From the NCBI RefSeq assembly GCF_905475345.1, contig NC_066606.1, forward strand, positions 1,320,001 through 1,384,000: DNA of 64,000 nt, in the 5' to 3' direction. The DNA is from Vespula vulgaris (Eukaryota > Arthropoda > Insecta > Hymenoptera > Vespidae). Position numbers and translations under genes: made by a program. Within the stretch, counting starts at the first letter, position 1; the number at the start of each line of letters is the position of its first letter. This document shows positions 1 through 14,333 of the stretch, piece after piece. The notes beneath the pieces were generated by a model. It ran no database searches. It was not told the origin of the DNA and saw only the letters and a list, made by a program, of their open reading frames with translations.

Positions 1-1621
1 CGCACTACCGACGTTGGGATCCGACATTATATCCATCACGACATCCGGTTCTAGACTGGCACGTGATATACGATAGAACGAAGCACGTGGCTCCTGTCAC
101 CTTGAAAATAATTTCAATAATTTCAATACTCGACAGCGTTTCCTGGTTTCCATCACGAATCTCTCTTTCGTCCTTTCGTCGAATTCACGTTAATTTATGT
201 GTTTCTATGGCGTACACGAGCGGGGAAGACGAAAGCGATGGAACGGAAGGAGAGAAGGATATTAAACGAAATTTCCTCGTAACATTATCGACCAAACGAA
301 CTTATTTTCTTACTAAATTCGAAAGTATACGTACTATCGGTAGTAAAATAATGAAAGAATATGATTAAAACAAAATGTTAAGTAGAAATAAAAATGGAAA
401 ATAATAACGGGATGTAATATGAAAATTCGATGAAAGAAACGACGAGAAGTAAAAAATTAAATCACTTGGAAGAGATATTCGTTTGTGACAAATTTGTATT
501 ATAATTTTTTCAACGCTCCTTTCCATTTTTTTTTATTTTCCTTTCTTTAATTTATAATAACGTACGTATTCGAATAAGAAGGATGTACGATATTGAACAC
601 ATTGCTGAGGAAACGAGTGAAGGGTGATCTTTGTTCGTAAAGTTTGCTAGAATCCTGGAAAGGAAAAAATGATGGAGGGTTGAGAGAGAGAAAGAAAAGG
701 AGAGAAACGTAGATGCTCATCCATCTGTAACACTTAAGAAACAAACCCTTCCTCGAGATTTTCCCACGGTCAAAACTTTCCGAAATAATTCACATAATAC
801 GAATCAGAAAAGCCCCAAAAATCGTCGATTCGGAAATGTATAAATCTGAGAACTAAAAGTTAGACGATACGAATAACAAACTAGAATTTATATTGTTTTT
901 GGCAATTTAAAAAAATCACTAGTTAGTTTTATTCGACGATGGTTACATTCATCGGAGCTCATATAAACGTTAATATTCATGAATTGAGACGTATAATGGA
1001 TTAAATTGAAAAGAAGATAATTTATTTTCCTGATATAGGGACGGTCATTTCTTACATACATACGTGCATACGTACGTGTGTGTGTGTGTGTATGCAGGCA
1101 CGAAGAACGATTTAATCAGGCGGTCTGTAAATTAATAACGGAACAAGCTCGAGTTAAAGTAAATCGCGATAACGTATGATTAATGCGTACGACCACCTTG
1201 CAACTCGAGAAGATATACCAGAAAGTATACCAGAAAGAGCTATGTAAAATGGCGCAAGAAGATTTTAAGTTTAAAAATAACGAACGAACGAACGAACGAA
1301 CAACGAAAAAAAAGAAACGAAATCTTTTTGGTTCGGACGAAAGAGAAAGAGAGAGAAAAAAGAAGAAAGATGTTTCTGACAAATATTATACGAGAAAATT
1401 TGCGTGAAAAGAACGGCCTACCCTAACGATCTTCTCTCTGTAATACTCCAAACAGATTTATGTAATTCACGGATATATACTAAAAGGTCTTTTAAGCGAT
1501 CAGATCGAGATGCGTATTTCGAGGGAAGCTGCGGAGGACGCATCTGCCAAGAAGAATCGCAGAACACTCGTCCTATATGTAACATAAAACCTTTATATAA
1601 GAAAGAACACGAAAGAAAGAG

Positions 1622-1625
<4 letters not shown>

Positions 1626-1665
<40 letters not shown>
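1626..1665. repeat. TA microsatellite, 40 bp
   Basis: Uninterrupted AT dinucleotide run. Confidence 0.95.
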
Positions 1666-2562
1666 CATAACGAACGTAGCAAATTGTCATAATAAAAACC
1701 CATCTCTCGTTAGATTGCTACCAAAAGATTGGTATCCATTACCCGTTGATATAAATCACGTTGAATATAATTTCAACGGGGAAAATTAATGGAAGGAATT
1801 TTTTTAAAATTAGTATTATAATGTAATTCCTCGTCCGTGATGAAACTCACATATCTATTTTATTCATCGTTGGCGTACTGGTATAACAGTAAAGAAATAC
1901 CTCGTATAAAAATATTTAGAAAAGAATTAATTTCAAGCTGCTATCGACATCTGGTGGCAAGGGTGTTTATCAATTTTTTGGGTCAGTTCTGGGCCCGTTT
2001 TACCAGTGCCATCTATGATCCGACGATAGAGACATATCGAAAATTAGAAAAAGAATCTCTAATAGCAACGTTAAATACCAACAAAATTTTTGTGTGGACT
2101 TGAAACTGGAAAAAAAGAAAAAAGGAAAAAAAAAGAAAGAAAGATAGAAAAAAAGCAAAAACAAAAAAAAAAGAAAAAAGAAAAACAAAACAGAAAAAAA
2201 TCTCCAATAATTTTTGCACGTCGAGTTTAGATTTTTAATAATGATAAACGATCGATTTCAACTCTTTCGCTCTCCTACATTTTCCGAATTAGAATGATGT
2301 ACGAATTTGTAAGACACGTAGTTAGATACAAGCGTCCCTCTGTCGGCATAAACACGGACTGCACTCTCTCTTGAGTGGTAAAAGGAGAGTTGGTATATAG
2401 ACGGCGGGTGCATTGCACCCCTTGTGTCTGAGGGGGTTCGGATCGATTCCGGGCGTTGGCGCCGAGGTCACCGGCTCGCCTTGCTCGGATTAATGACCCT
2501 CACCCAGTGCAGTGCAATGGCATCGTCGTCGACTGTCGGCAGCGCCGACGGTAACAGCCCCT

Positions 2563-2602
2563 ACTCCCTCTCCTCTCCTATTCCTCCCTCTCTTCCCTCC
2601 TC

Positions 2603-2643
<41 letters not shown>

Positions 2644-2680
2644 ATTCTCCCTCTCCTCTCTCTCCTCTCTCTCTACTCAA
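2563..2680. repeat. CT-rich tract with pure (CT) core at 2606-2640
   Basis: Polypyrimidine on the plus strand. Serine/leucine reading frames through it are artefacts. Confidence 0.95.
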
Positions 2681-3365
2681 TGTTCGTCGAGATAGAAGAG
2701 GGAAAAGCATGCAATGGTAGTGGTGTTATTACTGTTAGTAATGTTGCTAGTGGAGACACTGGCAGGGTGAGAAACGTTCCTCGAAACTCGTCGAAGGAAC
2801 GAAAGGACAGAGAGGGTTGTTTCGACTTACTCACACCCCCACCAACTAGATGATATAAACCAACCGCGTGCAAGAGAAAGGACTTGGAAAGAAACAACAG
2901 CATTTCAGGCGCCATAAAATTTTTCTCCCTCTCTCTCTCTCTCTCTCTACCCCTCTATCTACCTCCCACTTTCCCCGATATCCCGGTAACACACCGGATT
3001 TGCCTGAACGTTACTCTAACGCGAAAACATTAACTACGTTCGTTCCTTCGTTCGTGTTCGTAAGCATTAAAAATAAAACTCTCTACCTTTGTAACATGAA
3101 CCTTATCGTTTTATTATATCGAAGAATTAAATTCATTCTTAAGGAAATATACCCTCGTAATATCGCTTATAACCTTCCACGAATATTACCGTGAATGATC
3201 GATCACGTTGATAACGTGTAGTAGATTAATCAAAAATGTTACGCGAGCGTTCGAATGAATCTTCGAAGAAATCTGCGAAAATAAAAAAAGAAAAAAAAGT
3301 AGAAGGGAGAAGAAGGGGAATCGATTGTCTCGAAAATTCCTATTCTCTAACGAACGATAAGCCGC

Positions 3366-3510
3366 AGAAGGAAAGAAGAAAGAAAAGAAAGAAGAAAAAA
3401 GAAAAAAGAAAGAAAAAAAGAAAGAAAGAAAGAAATAAAGAAAGAAAGAAAGAGAGAAAAAAAGAAAGAAAAAAAAGAAAGAAAGAAGGAAGGAAGGAAG
3501 GATGCGCCTA
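3366..3510. repeat. GAAA/GGAA polypurine tract
   Basis: Tetranucleotide-rich polypurine run, ending in GGAA units just before a GC-rich island. Confidence 0.9.
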
Positions 3511-3674
3511 GGCAAAGACTCGACGCGCTCGTCTAGCGGGTTGCAACGTGGCAGGGGCTGTTGAGACGGCAGAGAGGGGGGACTAGGTCATTCCCCCTTG
3601 TCTTGCACTACCGAGCGAACAGGGGTCATTGCGAGACACTGAACCCTTCGCGAATGGTCACCCCTCCTCCAACC

Positions 3675-3772
3675 TACTCTCTCCCTCTCCCTCTCTCCCT
3701 CTCCCTCTCCCTCTCTCCCTCTCTCTCTCTCACTCTCTCTCTCTCACTCACCCTCTCTCTCTCTCGCGAGCG
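3675..3772. repeat. CT-rich polypyrimidine tract
   Basis: Mixed CCCTCT and CT units, flanked on the right by a GC-rich non-repetitive segment. Confidence 0.9.
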
Positions 3773-5795
3773 AGCAAGCGACCGAACGCTTTTCTACACT
3801 ATACGCCGACGCGCTCCTATTTCGAAGCGTCGAAGAGTGGTGCCGAGGGGTGGAATCGCGGTACACCGACCCGCCATTTCCATCGGATATACGGCCTGTT
3901 CCGGGAACGATTTGAGCCTAGATATCTCTCTTTCTGCTACCTTTCTATATATGTATATGTATGTATATATATATAGGGAGAAAGAGAGGCACACGGACAC
4001 GTCGATGCTCATTTACCACAAACGTTACACCATTTTACGTATTGTCCAAAACTGGGAAGAAGTCTCGAGGGACCGCACACGGGCAAAAGGAGAACCCTCT
4101 GAAAGTCCATACGCGTCGTTAATACTCCTATAATCCCTTCTATTCGAACTCTTACGATACGCTTCGACATAGTAATATAAGATTATCCTATTTAGAGTTT
4201 ATACCGAACTTTTGTTTGATATTAAAAGCATTAAAGGAACGCAAGTAGAAAAGACTTGCAACAATCACAAACGTATTCGCCGATAACCGAAATAAGTAGA
4301 ATAAGGTTCGTTAGTCGTTCTCGTGGCAAAACAGAGAGGAGAGGGAGGAGAAGAAGGAAGAGGAGGAGGAGGAGAAAGAGTTCACGACCCCAAGCTGACC
4401 TTGATATCGCGCATTAATCACAAAAAGAGAAAAGTAAGACGACGTTTGCGTTTTCCATCGAGCAAAGTAAATATATAAGTACTTACTGTGTTTGTGTGAG
4501 AGAGAAAAAGAGAGAGAGAGAGAGAGAAAGAGAAAAAGAGAGAAAAAGAGAGAGAGTAAAAAAGGAACTGTTAGTCACGCTACTCTTGCTGCTTCTCTCT
4601 CAGTAGTAACGGTCAACGTTACGAGCGACGAGTAAGTAAGAGAGATATCCACGGTAAAGCCTTTTCTCGTTCCTCTTTTACAATATTACATATGTAAGTA
4701 GTACATAACGTTTGCTACGCGTTCGAGTAGTAATATTATCATTGATAACGAAACGAACGATCGTTAATGAAACATCAAACTCGTTGTTTTTGTTAAATTT
4801 ATATATCGCCGATCGTCGAAGAAAGAAAAGAAAAGAAAAACAAAGAAAAGAAAAGAGAAAGAAAAGAATAACAATGGGCTTGAGAAAAGAGGATTGAATC
4901 GAAATTAATCGAGACGTCTTGCATACACTGAAATTCAAATCGTCAGTGATAACGCATACATATGTACACACATGTATATATATATATTTTTTTTTCTGAC
5001 GTTGAGAGAAAAAAAGAAGCATGAAGAGAAAGAGAGAGAAAGGGGTAAGGAAGGGAAGGGTGGGGAGGGGAGGAATTTATCCAGTACGATTACAACACAC
5101 GTTCGACGTATCGCGAGAGCAGGGTCAAGGCAGAACGGCAAACTTCTGTTCTGTCGAGTGCCATTTACCAGAGTCCCAAGATCGTTCATTGAACGAACAA
5201 TGCCAAAGGGAATTGGCGCATTGAAAGTGTCGCGACGGTCGAATTGGCTATACGTTTGAAGAAACAATAATTTAACCATAGGTACCCCTTCCAACGGGAT
5301 AAAACTTTCACGTTGTCCTACGAGCGTTGTCCGACGATTGAAAACTGTCTTAATCCAAATAAACCGTAAGATAATTAAATAACTAATATATCGAATTATT
5401 TACGATCGATCAAAACGATTGTACTATTCATACGATATTATGCAATCCTGATCTTAAAATCCTATTAGTAATGAAAGTTACTTAATCGTAAATCGTTTTC
5501 GGGAGAAACGCAATTTGAATTCGAGTTCGTAAAAACTAAATTAATTATCGCTCATTACGATAAATTTATTACGCATGATTATTATGTATAAATTATTTTC
5601 ATATTGAAATGATAAAAACGAACGGATGGGACAACGAAAATAAATAAGCAAGCAAGCAAGCGAGTAAGTAAGTAAGTAACTAACTAAGTAAATAACGAGA
5701 AAGTACGAAAAACATGGTTAGACTCGTCGTTTTGATTTATGTACGCGAATAACGAGCCAACAGGTGCGACAAAACTGTTTGCCTCCGAGCTTGGC

Positions 5796-5829
5796 ACCAA
5801 CCAACCAACCAACCAACCAACTAACCAAT
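5796..5829. repeat. CCAA tetranucleotide repeat
   Basis: Consecutive CCAA units, preceded about 150 bp upstream by GCAA/GTAA tetranucleotides (5645-5700). Confidence 0.9.
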
Positions 5830-6102
5830 CATCGACAATAACTCTGAGAAACTTTAAGAAGCCTCGCGACTCGAGTTTTCCATCGCGATAATCCCTTTTT
5901 TCTCGCGATTTCCAATAGCTGGCAAAACTACATATCTTAAAAGCCAACGACGTAAAAACGAGATTCTTCTGGTTTTAAAATTCTTCTGCTTTTAAGATTC
6001 TTTTTTCGTCGACGTTCAAACAAATACGATTTAATTTAAGATAGAAAGAGAGAGACACGGAGAAGAATAGAAGAAGGAAAAAACAGATTCTGAATCTCAA
6101 AG

Positions 6103-6127
6103 AAAAAAAAAAAAAAAAAAAAAAAAA
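6103..6127. repeat. Poly-A run of 25
   Basis: Longest pure A run in the window. No retroposon body or target-site duplication was recognised next to it. Confidence 0.9.
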
Positions 6128-7565
6128 TTCTCGTTTAACTAATCGAAAGTTATTATAATCTATTTATTGGATTCAAGATCCGTCGCGATCTATAAAGTGA
6201 TCGGAGAGGGAGGGATCTCGAGGGTTCAACGATAAAAAGAGTTTGGTACGATACGAAGAAAAAATCGAGAGAAAGATAGGGCGACAATTAGATTTCTATA
6301 GTCGATTAATTTCCTCTAATAAATGGGGGTAGAAGAGGTAGCCTCTCTCTCTCTCTCTTTCTTTCTGTCTTACTCTCACTCTCATCTCGGATCTTCGATA
6401 TGATCCTCCTTTTTTGTCGGGCACGTTTCCCCTATATATGCGCGAGGCTTCATTTCCCTCGAGAAGAGGCAGACGTGCACAAAGAGAGAGACTGAAGAAG
6501 GGAGAACGAGAGACACGAAGAGAGACGGATAGATGGATATAGAGAGAGAGAAAGTAGACGAGACAATGAAGGAAGAAGGTGAAAGAGAGAAAGAGGGGAA
6601 GAACAGGCTCACGCGTACATATTCGGCTGTGTTCGCGTGTGTGTGCTCGGCTATTCGATGGATGAGAGGGATCAGAGGGAATAGAGAGAGAGAGAGAGAG
6701 AGGGAGGGAGGGAGGGAGAAAGAGGGTAGAAAGAAGAAGGGTCTGGCCACGCGGCACACTCTCGCGCGCGTCTACGACGAATCCGTTCTACACGATGCAC
6801 TAATTAGTCGAGACACGTCAAACTAACAAATCGTCCTTGTTAAAACGATCCTCAAACGAGAAACCAACATCGGGAATGTGCGCTTTTATCTCAGCCGATA
6901 ATATCATCGTACAAATCGTCTGCAAATTTTCGTACTCTATTTTCATCGGGCGTATTTCGACACGGACGACCGAGAGGAATGGATTAAAGGGAAATTATTA
7001 TTATTTTTTTTTTTTTTAATAAAAATCATCCTCGCGAAGTATTTACGTGGAAAATATTTAAAGAAAGGATAACGCGTCGTGGCAAAAAGTATGCCTTCAA
7101 AAAATTACAAGAGAGGGAGAGGAAAAAGAAAATGAAAAAAAGGGGGAATGCAACGGTGATAACGAGAAATAGGAAAATATATCTTCGAAGATATCGCTGA
7201 GTCGAACATAGATCTTATATTTTTTTTTCTTTTTTTTTTTTTTTCCTTTTATGATGACGTATTAAAAAATGGAACGAGAATCTATATGCATACAAACGTT
7301 TTTGTCGAAATAATTATTATACATAGATATCACTAGATTTCCGGTCCGTTTCCTTGAAAAGATAATTCTCAAAGTTCCGACTTTTCGAAAACATTCGTTC
7401 CTTCTTATCGCGACGCATACCCTATATGCATGCAGTATCTAAGAGTGTGGAGCGTAAAAGAAAAAAAAGAGAAAGAAAAAAGAGAGAAAAAAAGAGAGAG
7501 AGAGAGAGAGAGAACGAAATGGACACACTTGACGCGCACGTGCTTCGTGCGTGTGTCGGAAGTAA

Positions 7566-7606
7566 ACGTGCGCGTGCGCGTGCATGTGCGCGCGCGCGCG
7601 AGCGCC
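7566..7606. repeat. Alternating CG/TG tract (Z-DNA-prone)
   Basis: Almost strictly alternating purine-pyrimidine sequence built from GTGC and GCGC units, sitting between a GA tract and CACG repeats. Confidence 0.85.
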
Positions 7607-9016
7607 TATATACACGCACGCACGCCCTGGCAGGCAGACACGAGACGAAGGGTTTGAAGGGTGTCTGCGCCCATGATACACGATGCGGCTTCGCCCTTCT
7701 CGAAAGGGACTCTTCTCTTTCTCTATCGTTTGTATCTATGTATAACACAATACCATGCTTCGCTAAAGAACGTTCTCGAAAGAAATATGTCTTTATATAT
7801 ATATATACATACTCGTTGATAAATAACAAAAGTAATAAAAGTAAACAATTGAACGTGAATAGAAAGGAAATGAACGCTTTAGATGACACGTATAAAAGGT
7901 ATAATAATAGATTGAATAAGATCGAAGGTTACGTTAAAAATATACGTACTACAAATGTTCCGATCAATTATTCTCTCAATGAAATTAATACGATTACTTA
8001 ATTATCTTTTCTTCTCTCTTCGTACCCGATATGTAAAAAAAAAAAAAGTGAGTATCGAGTGCGAAATGTTTTCTTTGCTCCCTTCTTTCTTTTTTTTTTT
8101 TTCTTTCTTTCTTTTTTAAACGAACGTTAATCTTTTGCAAATGTTTAATCGACGCACACTTAACTTACGCTTTCGTTTTTATGCGATTTAAAGAGACACG
8201 TATCGAGAGAAAAATATTTCTTTTTATTCGATTTATTCGTTTATTCTTTTTTTTTTGTTGTTTTATTTTTCATCGAACAATAATCGGAACGTCATTAAAA
8301 AATGATCTTTCGCAAATTAAAATCGACGGATACGATTTCGCTTTGATTGCGCGGTCAAACATATATCACAGGTGAAATATTTATTTATCTCTCTCTCTCT
8401 CTCTTTTTTCTTTTTTTTTTCGTACGTGTATCAGAAACGAAAGAAACAATCTTTCGTAAGGTTTAATCTGTCTTTTGTGCGTGAACGATACGTATTTTAA
8501 AGAAAATATCTTGCTATCTCCATACATTTTTTTTTCTTTCCTTTTGTTTCCGAACCAGCATTTTTAAAAATAATCTTCCGCAAATTCTAATTAAAATATA
8601 TATATATATATATTCATTATGCTGCTCAAAGACACGTATCGAAAGTAAAATATTTACATAAATATTTTCTTTTTTTTTCTTTTCGAACGAACAGCTACCA
8701 ATGACTTTCTACAATCCTTTATGAAATTATATTCGACGATATACTTTTTCCTTTTAGATATATAAAAATAACGTTCTCCGTGGCCTTCGTCTTTCGCCAT
8801 TTTAATTCTTTTTCATTCTCTTTTTCACAAATGTACACGATCGACGTGACATCGAGCTTTGGTTTCCATCGGAGAGCCGATAATGCATGCCGCGTCTCGA
8901 TAAGCCAAAGATTATTTTAAAATACAGATTTGGACTGATCTGCATTAAAACAACGGTAACGTATCCTTTCGTTCTCACAATTACCTGTCTCTTTACCTAT
9001 TTCTTACATATATACA

Positions 9017-9053
<37 letters not shown>

Positions 9054-11460
9054 GTATTATGTAGTATCTCTTCCCTCCTCTTCATATATGCGTATATATA
9101 TAGATGTTTATTACAAATGTATCTCTCCCCCCTCTCTTCGGTGATTCTCTTTCTCTCTCTCTCTCTCTGCATCTCTCTTTTTCTCTATCATTTTTCCAAA
9201 AATAATCGTCATACTAAATTTTTCTTTCTCCTTGACCTTGCGACGCATACGACGATATTATAGTATAATATACGAGAAAAAAAAATGACAAATCGTTATT
9301 ACTTTAGATAACAAATCGAACTTTGTATATTGCATTTTAGCTATCTCCATCTAAAAAGCGAATTTCATTGAAATCGAGTTTACAATGTAGCATTATAAGT
9401 ATAGAAGAATTTGATTTTCCCGTTCTTTCTTTTCTTCTTTTTTGTTATTTTCACGTCAATGGTATCGGACCGAGTCGAAAAAAAGGAAAAAAGAAAAAAA
9501 AAATAACAACAAATAAAGAAATTAGAAGTGGGGAGAATTGGAAGCGAGAAGTTCGTGCCGTATTCCAAAAATCTAAATTCGATGATGACGCGACCCTGAT
9601 ATCGTGAGAAAGATTTTGTTTCAAAAGTTCGTTATGTATATCATCCTAAAAATGAAAAAAAAAACAATATCTACGAATGTACGAGAAACGAATTTTTCTA
9701 TGTAAACACACAAAAAAAGAAAAAAATAATAATAATAAAACAATAAAAAATTACAAGAAAAAGAAAAGAATCTTTTTTAAGTTAAAAAAAGAAGGAAAAA
9801 AGAAAAAAATCTTTCACAGTCGCGTAATCGAGAAACGAATCATGCATAATTGTTACAAACAATTGTATCAAACTGTGATTATATGCAAATGTCTTCGCTA
9901 TGCTATTTGACTTGTTTTTTTCCCTCTTTTTTTTTTTTTTTCTTTCGGCGACCCGTCACTTTATTATTTTATCCGTGAATCCGTGATTTATGAAATTTTT
10001 AATATACAATTCAGAACTAATTTCGCGTCATAAATGATTTATTCCTGTTATTATATCTTTCTCTGTATTCGTATTTAACTTTACTAAAAGCTGTAATCAA
10101 GATATTATTATTATTTTGTTATTATTATTATTATAAATAATCGAGCGCTGATCGATAATTAATGCAAAGAATTCTTTAATTATCATTTACACAGAAATGA
10201 ATCAAAATCATTTTCACAATTCTTCCTTTTATACGCGATCTTTTGTTTTTTCCTTAACTCGATCGAGTTAATTTAAAATAACGGGTGGCTGATTAAAAAA
10301 GAAAGAAAGAAAACGTAAAAAACAAAGGAAAGACAAAACAGAATAAATGTAATGTATTAACGCATTATTGTAAATTAACATTTAAAATGTAGAAAATCGG
10401 CCTTCGTATTATTAATATATGTAAATGCGATCGGCGAGCTCGATACTCATATTCAATATCATTTCCATCGGTCATCTTACTCGGTCAATAGAACACGTAC
10501 AAAGGTGCTCAAAGGTGTCAATCGACTTTCTTGGCCTTCTACGATCGATCGATTATTGACGATTGGTATCGTTTATCCAGTATCGATCGAATTACAAAGA
10601 AAGAAAAGTACTTAAAGTACATACTTAATCAAAATGTTATTCGATTAATTGGATAAGCAGAATATTCGAAAGATAATATTCGTACGTATATATATGATAA
10701 TTTTTATTGGCCAGTGAATATCGTCGAAATTTTTTATTAATGGAGAAGAAACAAAAGTTTCTAGTGGAACAAAAAATCCATTACTCTTTTTCAAAATCTT
10801 TCGATATAATTTCTTTTTTTTTCAGATTGTGAAAAATGAAAAAAGATTAGGTTGAAAAATTTCGAAAAAAAAAAGAAACAGTGACTGATTTGAAGAATCA
10901 TCTCGAGCTTTTGATACGCCAAGTAATTTTTAAGAAATTATGACATTAATTATTCGCCAATTTGGTATTATACTTAACAATCTTCCGATACTTTCGGACG
11001 TGTTCCTTCCCGCGTTTTTTCTTTGTATCGACGAAAATCAGAGGAAAAAAAAAGAAAATACGGTGCACTTGACGGTTCAAGTGCATCCGTGATCTATTTT
11101 CGTCCGGACACGAATACTGTTCGTTCCTACGTTTCTGCAAGAATATCATGCGAGACGCGGTAAGATTGTTTAAATTTCACAGAAAAAAAGAAAACAGGAG
11201 AAAAGAGAAAAAGGAGACAGAAGTAATGACGAGGACGAATACGTCTAAAAAAAAAAAATAATAATAATAATAAAATAAAATAAAGAAAAAATTAAAAAAA
11301 AAATAACAAATGTAAAGAAAATAAGATGATGACAAAAAAAATATTTTACTTCGTTTTATCGATTTCGTCGATTATCGTGAAGAATCGATTTAAAAATGAA
11401 GGAATTCGATCATGAAGGAAGAAGAAAGAAATAGAGATTTCATTCGGAAATGCACGAGTA

Positions 11461-11468
<8 letters not shown>

Positions 11469-11499
<31 letters not shown>
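11469..11499. repeat. GA microsatellite
   Basis: Uninterrupted GA dinucleotide run. Confidence 0.9.
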
Positions 11500-11502
<3 letters not shown>

Positions 11503-14333
11503 GAAAAATAAATAAATAAAAAAACTCGAAAGAGAAAATAAACTCATTAATCGTTCTTGTTCGATTTGTCGATCGTATTATCATTCGTACAAACTGTGTT
11601 TTACATTTCTGCGAGTATTACGCATACGTTACGTTCGGTATTTACCGCTCGTAGCCCTATAATATATACATATATGTATGTATGTATATAATGTGTATGT
11701 ATGTATGTATATACGTAGGTGGTACTTTTCAATACGATAAGCCTGCTGGACGGAACATGCTGACAATAAGCTATCGATGGAACAAACGTATTATAATATT
11801 ATATTTACTAATTAAATATGTAGATTATTATGATACGTTTATACATTTTTAATTCGTTTCTATACGGTTAAGACATATTTGATTATTTTCTCTCTCGTCA
11901 TTTTACGACTTATCTGTATGCCGTTTGAATACTTTGACACCGCGTATATACATATGTGTGTATGCGATAATTATCCTATTGTAAATTTAAAGGAAAAAAA
12001 AAAAAGAATAATCCAATAATGAGAAAGTAATTTGTTAGAATAAAATAAAATTGAATATTACAATTTATCATTAACGACAGTATATGCCATATCAATTTTT
12101 CAGAAGTCATAATTTTTTCTCTAATGAACGCATCAAAAACATTGAACTGAAGTCAAAAAAAAAAAAAAAGCAATAAAGAGAAAGAAACTTTCTTATTCTT
12201 CGAAAGTCATAAAGCCCTCGTTATACGGAAAACTCTTTCCGAAAAATTTGTAACATACGCCCTTATTCTATTCTCATTCTCAAATATATATACATATGTA
12301 TGTACATACATACATATATACATATGTATATACTTGCATATAAATACGAATTTATTTCGACCTTCGCATTTCGATCCACATATTTTTCTCGTCTATTCGT
12401 GTCATTTCGAGGAGAAGAAAGAAACGAGACTTAACACACTTCGTTGGATTTCGTGGAACGCATTCGGACTGGCCTCACTCGCTCTCAAAGTCGTAGCTTT
12501 GACCTTAAACGTGTGTCAAGTGTTTACGTCGCACGTTAAAAGGCAAAGTAATCTTTGGAGAACTCCAAAGAAAGAACGCGTGAACAGAAAAGAAGATGGA
12601 AACAATAAAAGAAAAGAAAAAAAAGAAAGAAGAGAAAAGAGAGAGAAAAGAAAAAGAAAAGAAAAAAAGAAAAGAAAACAGGAAGGATGACAAGGAATCT
12701 ACGATGCTCCGAATTATAATAATTTTTCTGACAAATTATAATAATTTTTCGTTCTATTAAAAGAACACTCTTCTCCTTCCCTCTCTATTAAAATTTCGAT
12801 AAAATCGAAATTATTAAAGACGCGATAAGATAGATAACGTTACAAAGATAAAATCAAAAGGTAATTGTTTGTATTATTACATCACGGAACATCGATGATG
12901 CAAGTTATATTTATTATATTTTCTACTACGCGAATATATCCACGTAAACGTTTTATTTATTTCATTCATTGTGACATATTTTTTAGTTCGTATACTATCA
13001 AAAGAAAGAAAGAAAGAAAAAAAAAGAAAGTAAGAGAAAGGAAAAGAAAGAAAATGGAAAAGAAAAAATTAGAAAACAAACGTTAGTTATTTTTATTCGA
13101 CTTTTTTTCTTTTTCTTCTTTCATTTTTTTGTCATACGCGTAAGCTCATTCACGATTTTTAACAAGAACATGTCTATCCCAATTGGAATCTTGCAAACCT
13201 TTCAACTACTCTCTACAAAATATAACAAATACACGACCGAAGTGTTTTGCAGTTTTGAAAGCGTATCGCCTAGAGCCTGCTACTTCGAAGTAAGTGAAAT
13301 GTTTTCACCGTACGAACCTTTACAATATCCGCTGTTAGTTAATATTTTTTTTTTTTGTAAACGTTACAATTTTCGCAGATTTATTTCTACGGGTCATCGT
13401 ATTATCCCTTTTATCGAATATAATAAATATATCACGTAGAAATTTATTTATTCTATATATTCTAATAACGTCTGAAAGTAAAAGATTCCTTTTCTTTTCT
13501 TTTCTGTTTCTTTCTTTCAAATTTCACTTGTTTTTGTCCCGAATAATTTCATGTAACTCTTCATATATTAAAAAAAAAAAAAAAAAGAATAAATCGTTTT
13601 TCTCTACAAGCGATATATTATTTCAAGTAATCGAATTATATAAACGAGCGAATAAAAAACTTGGATTGAAAGATATATATATATATATATATGTGTACAT
13701 ACATATATCGTATATACAATACAGACACAAACATATATATATATACACACATATATTGTTATTAATTTTGACCATGAAATGCCGTTCCCCCGGACAGGCC
13801 GCTGTGCGCGACGATCGGAAACACGCGCTTCCGAGAAGAAACACGATCCTGTGTTGAAGAAGCGATCGAAGTAAGTATGAGCAACGGCTCGTGAAAAGGA
13901 ACCTCTAACGAAGAACAAAGAGAGCTATGCGACGATTTTATAATACGTTCTTCCCCTCCTCAACACCCCTCTACCTCCCTCCCCCCACTAAACCACGAAC
14001 GTCGTCCTAAAGAATGTACGCGTATTACGAATTCACGAATCGTTATCCGAGCTGGATATAAGTCGAACGTATCCTACGTGATCTTTTAAAAAGAACAAAA
14101 AAAGAAAAGAAATAAAAAAGGTAAAAAAAAAGAAAAGAAAAAGAAAAAGATAAAAACGTGATCGATCGGTAGATGTGAAATATAATAAAACGCACATACG
14201 TACGTACGTACGAAACTACGCAATCGAATTTACGTTGAAAAATGATGGTGATGATATATAATTGATATATATATATATACATCGCTCACGCACGCACGCA
14301 CGCACATCGATAGAAAAATACTTTTTTACTCAC

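Larger units (their letters stand above)
1..14333. other. No gene supported; AT-rich DNA with microsatellites
   Basis: Apart from the listed repeats I see AT-rich sequence with many A/T homopolymer runs and two short GC-rich patches (about 2.40-2.56 and 3.52-3.92 kb). Reading frames of 60-190 codons are translations of CT, GAAA or TA tracts or are unlike known proteins. If the 14.3-14.8 kb exon is real, part or all of this stretch is its downstream intron. Confidence 0.5.

Noticed and set aside
3561..4133. 190-codon plus-strand frame
   Set aside because: The core is a CT tract read as Ser/Leu, and the flanks do not resemble a protein. No codon bias or splice context.
4604..4631. 28-nt micro-exon between CTCTCTCAG and GTAAGT
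   Set aside because: Both splice motifs fit, but the acceptor is the tail of a CT-rich stretch, the length is not a multiple of three, and there is no partner exon.
13800..13870. Possible exon ending at GATCGAA|GTAAGT
   Set aside because: The donor is acceptable, but the upstream acceptor has no pyrimidine tract and all frames are short.
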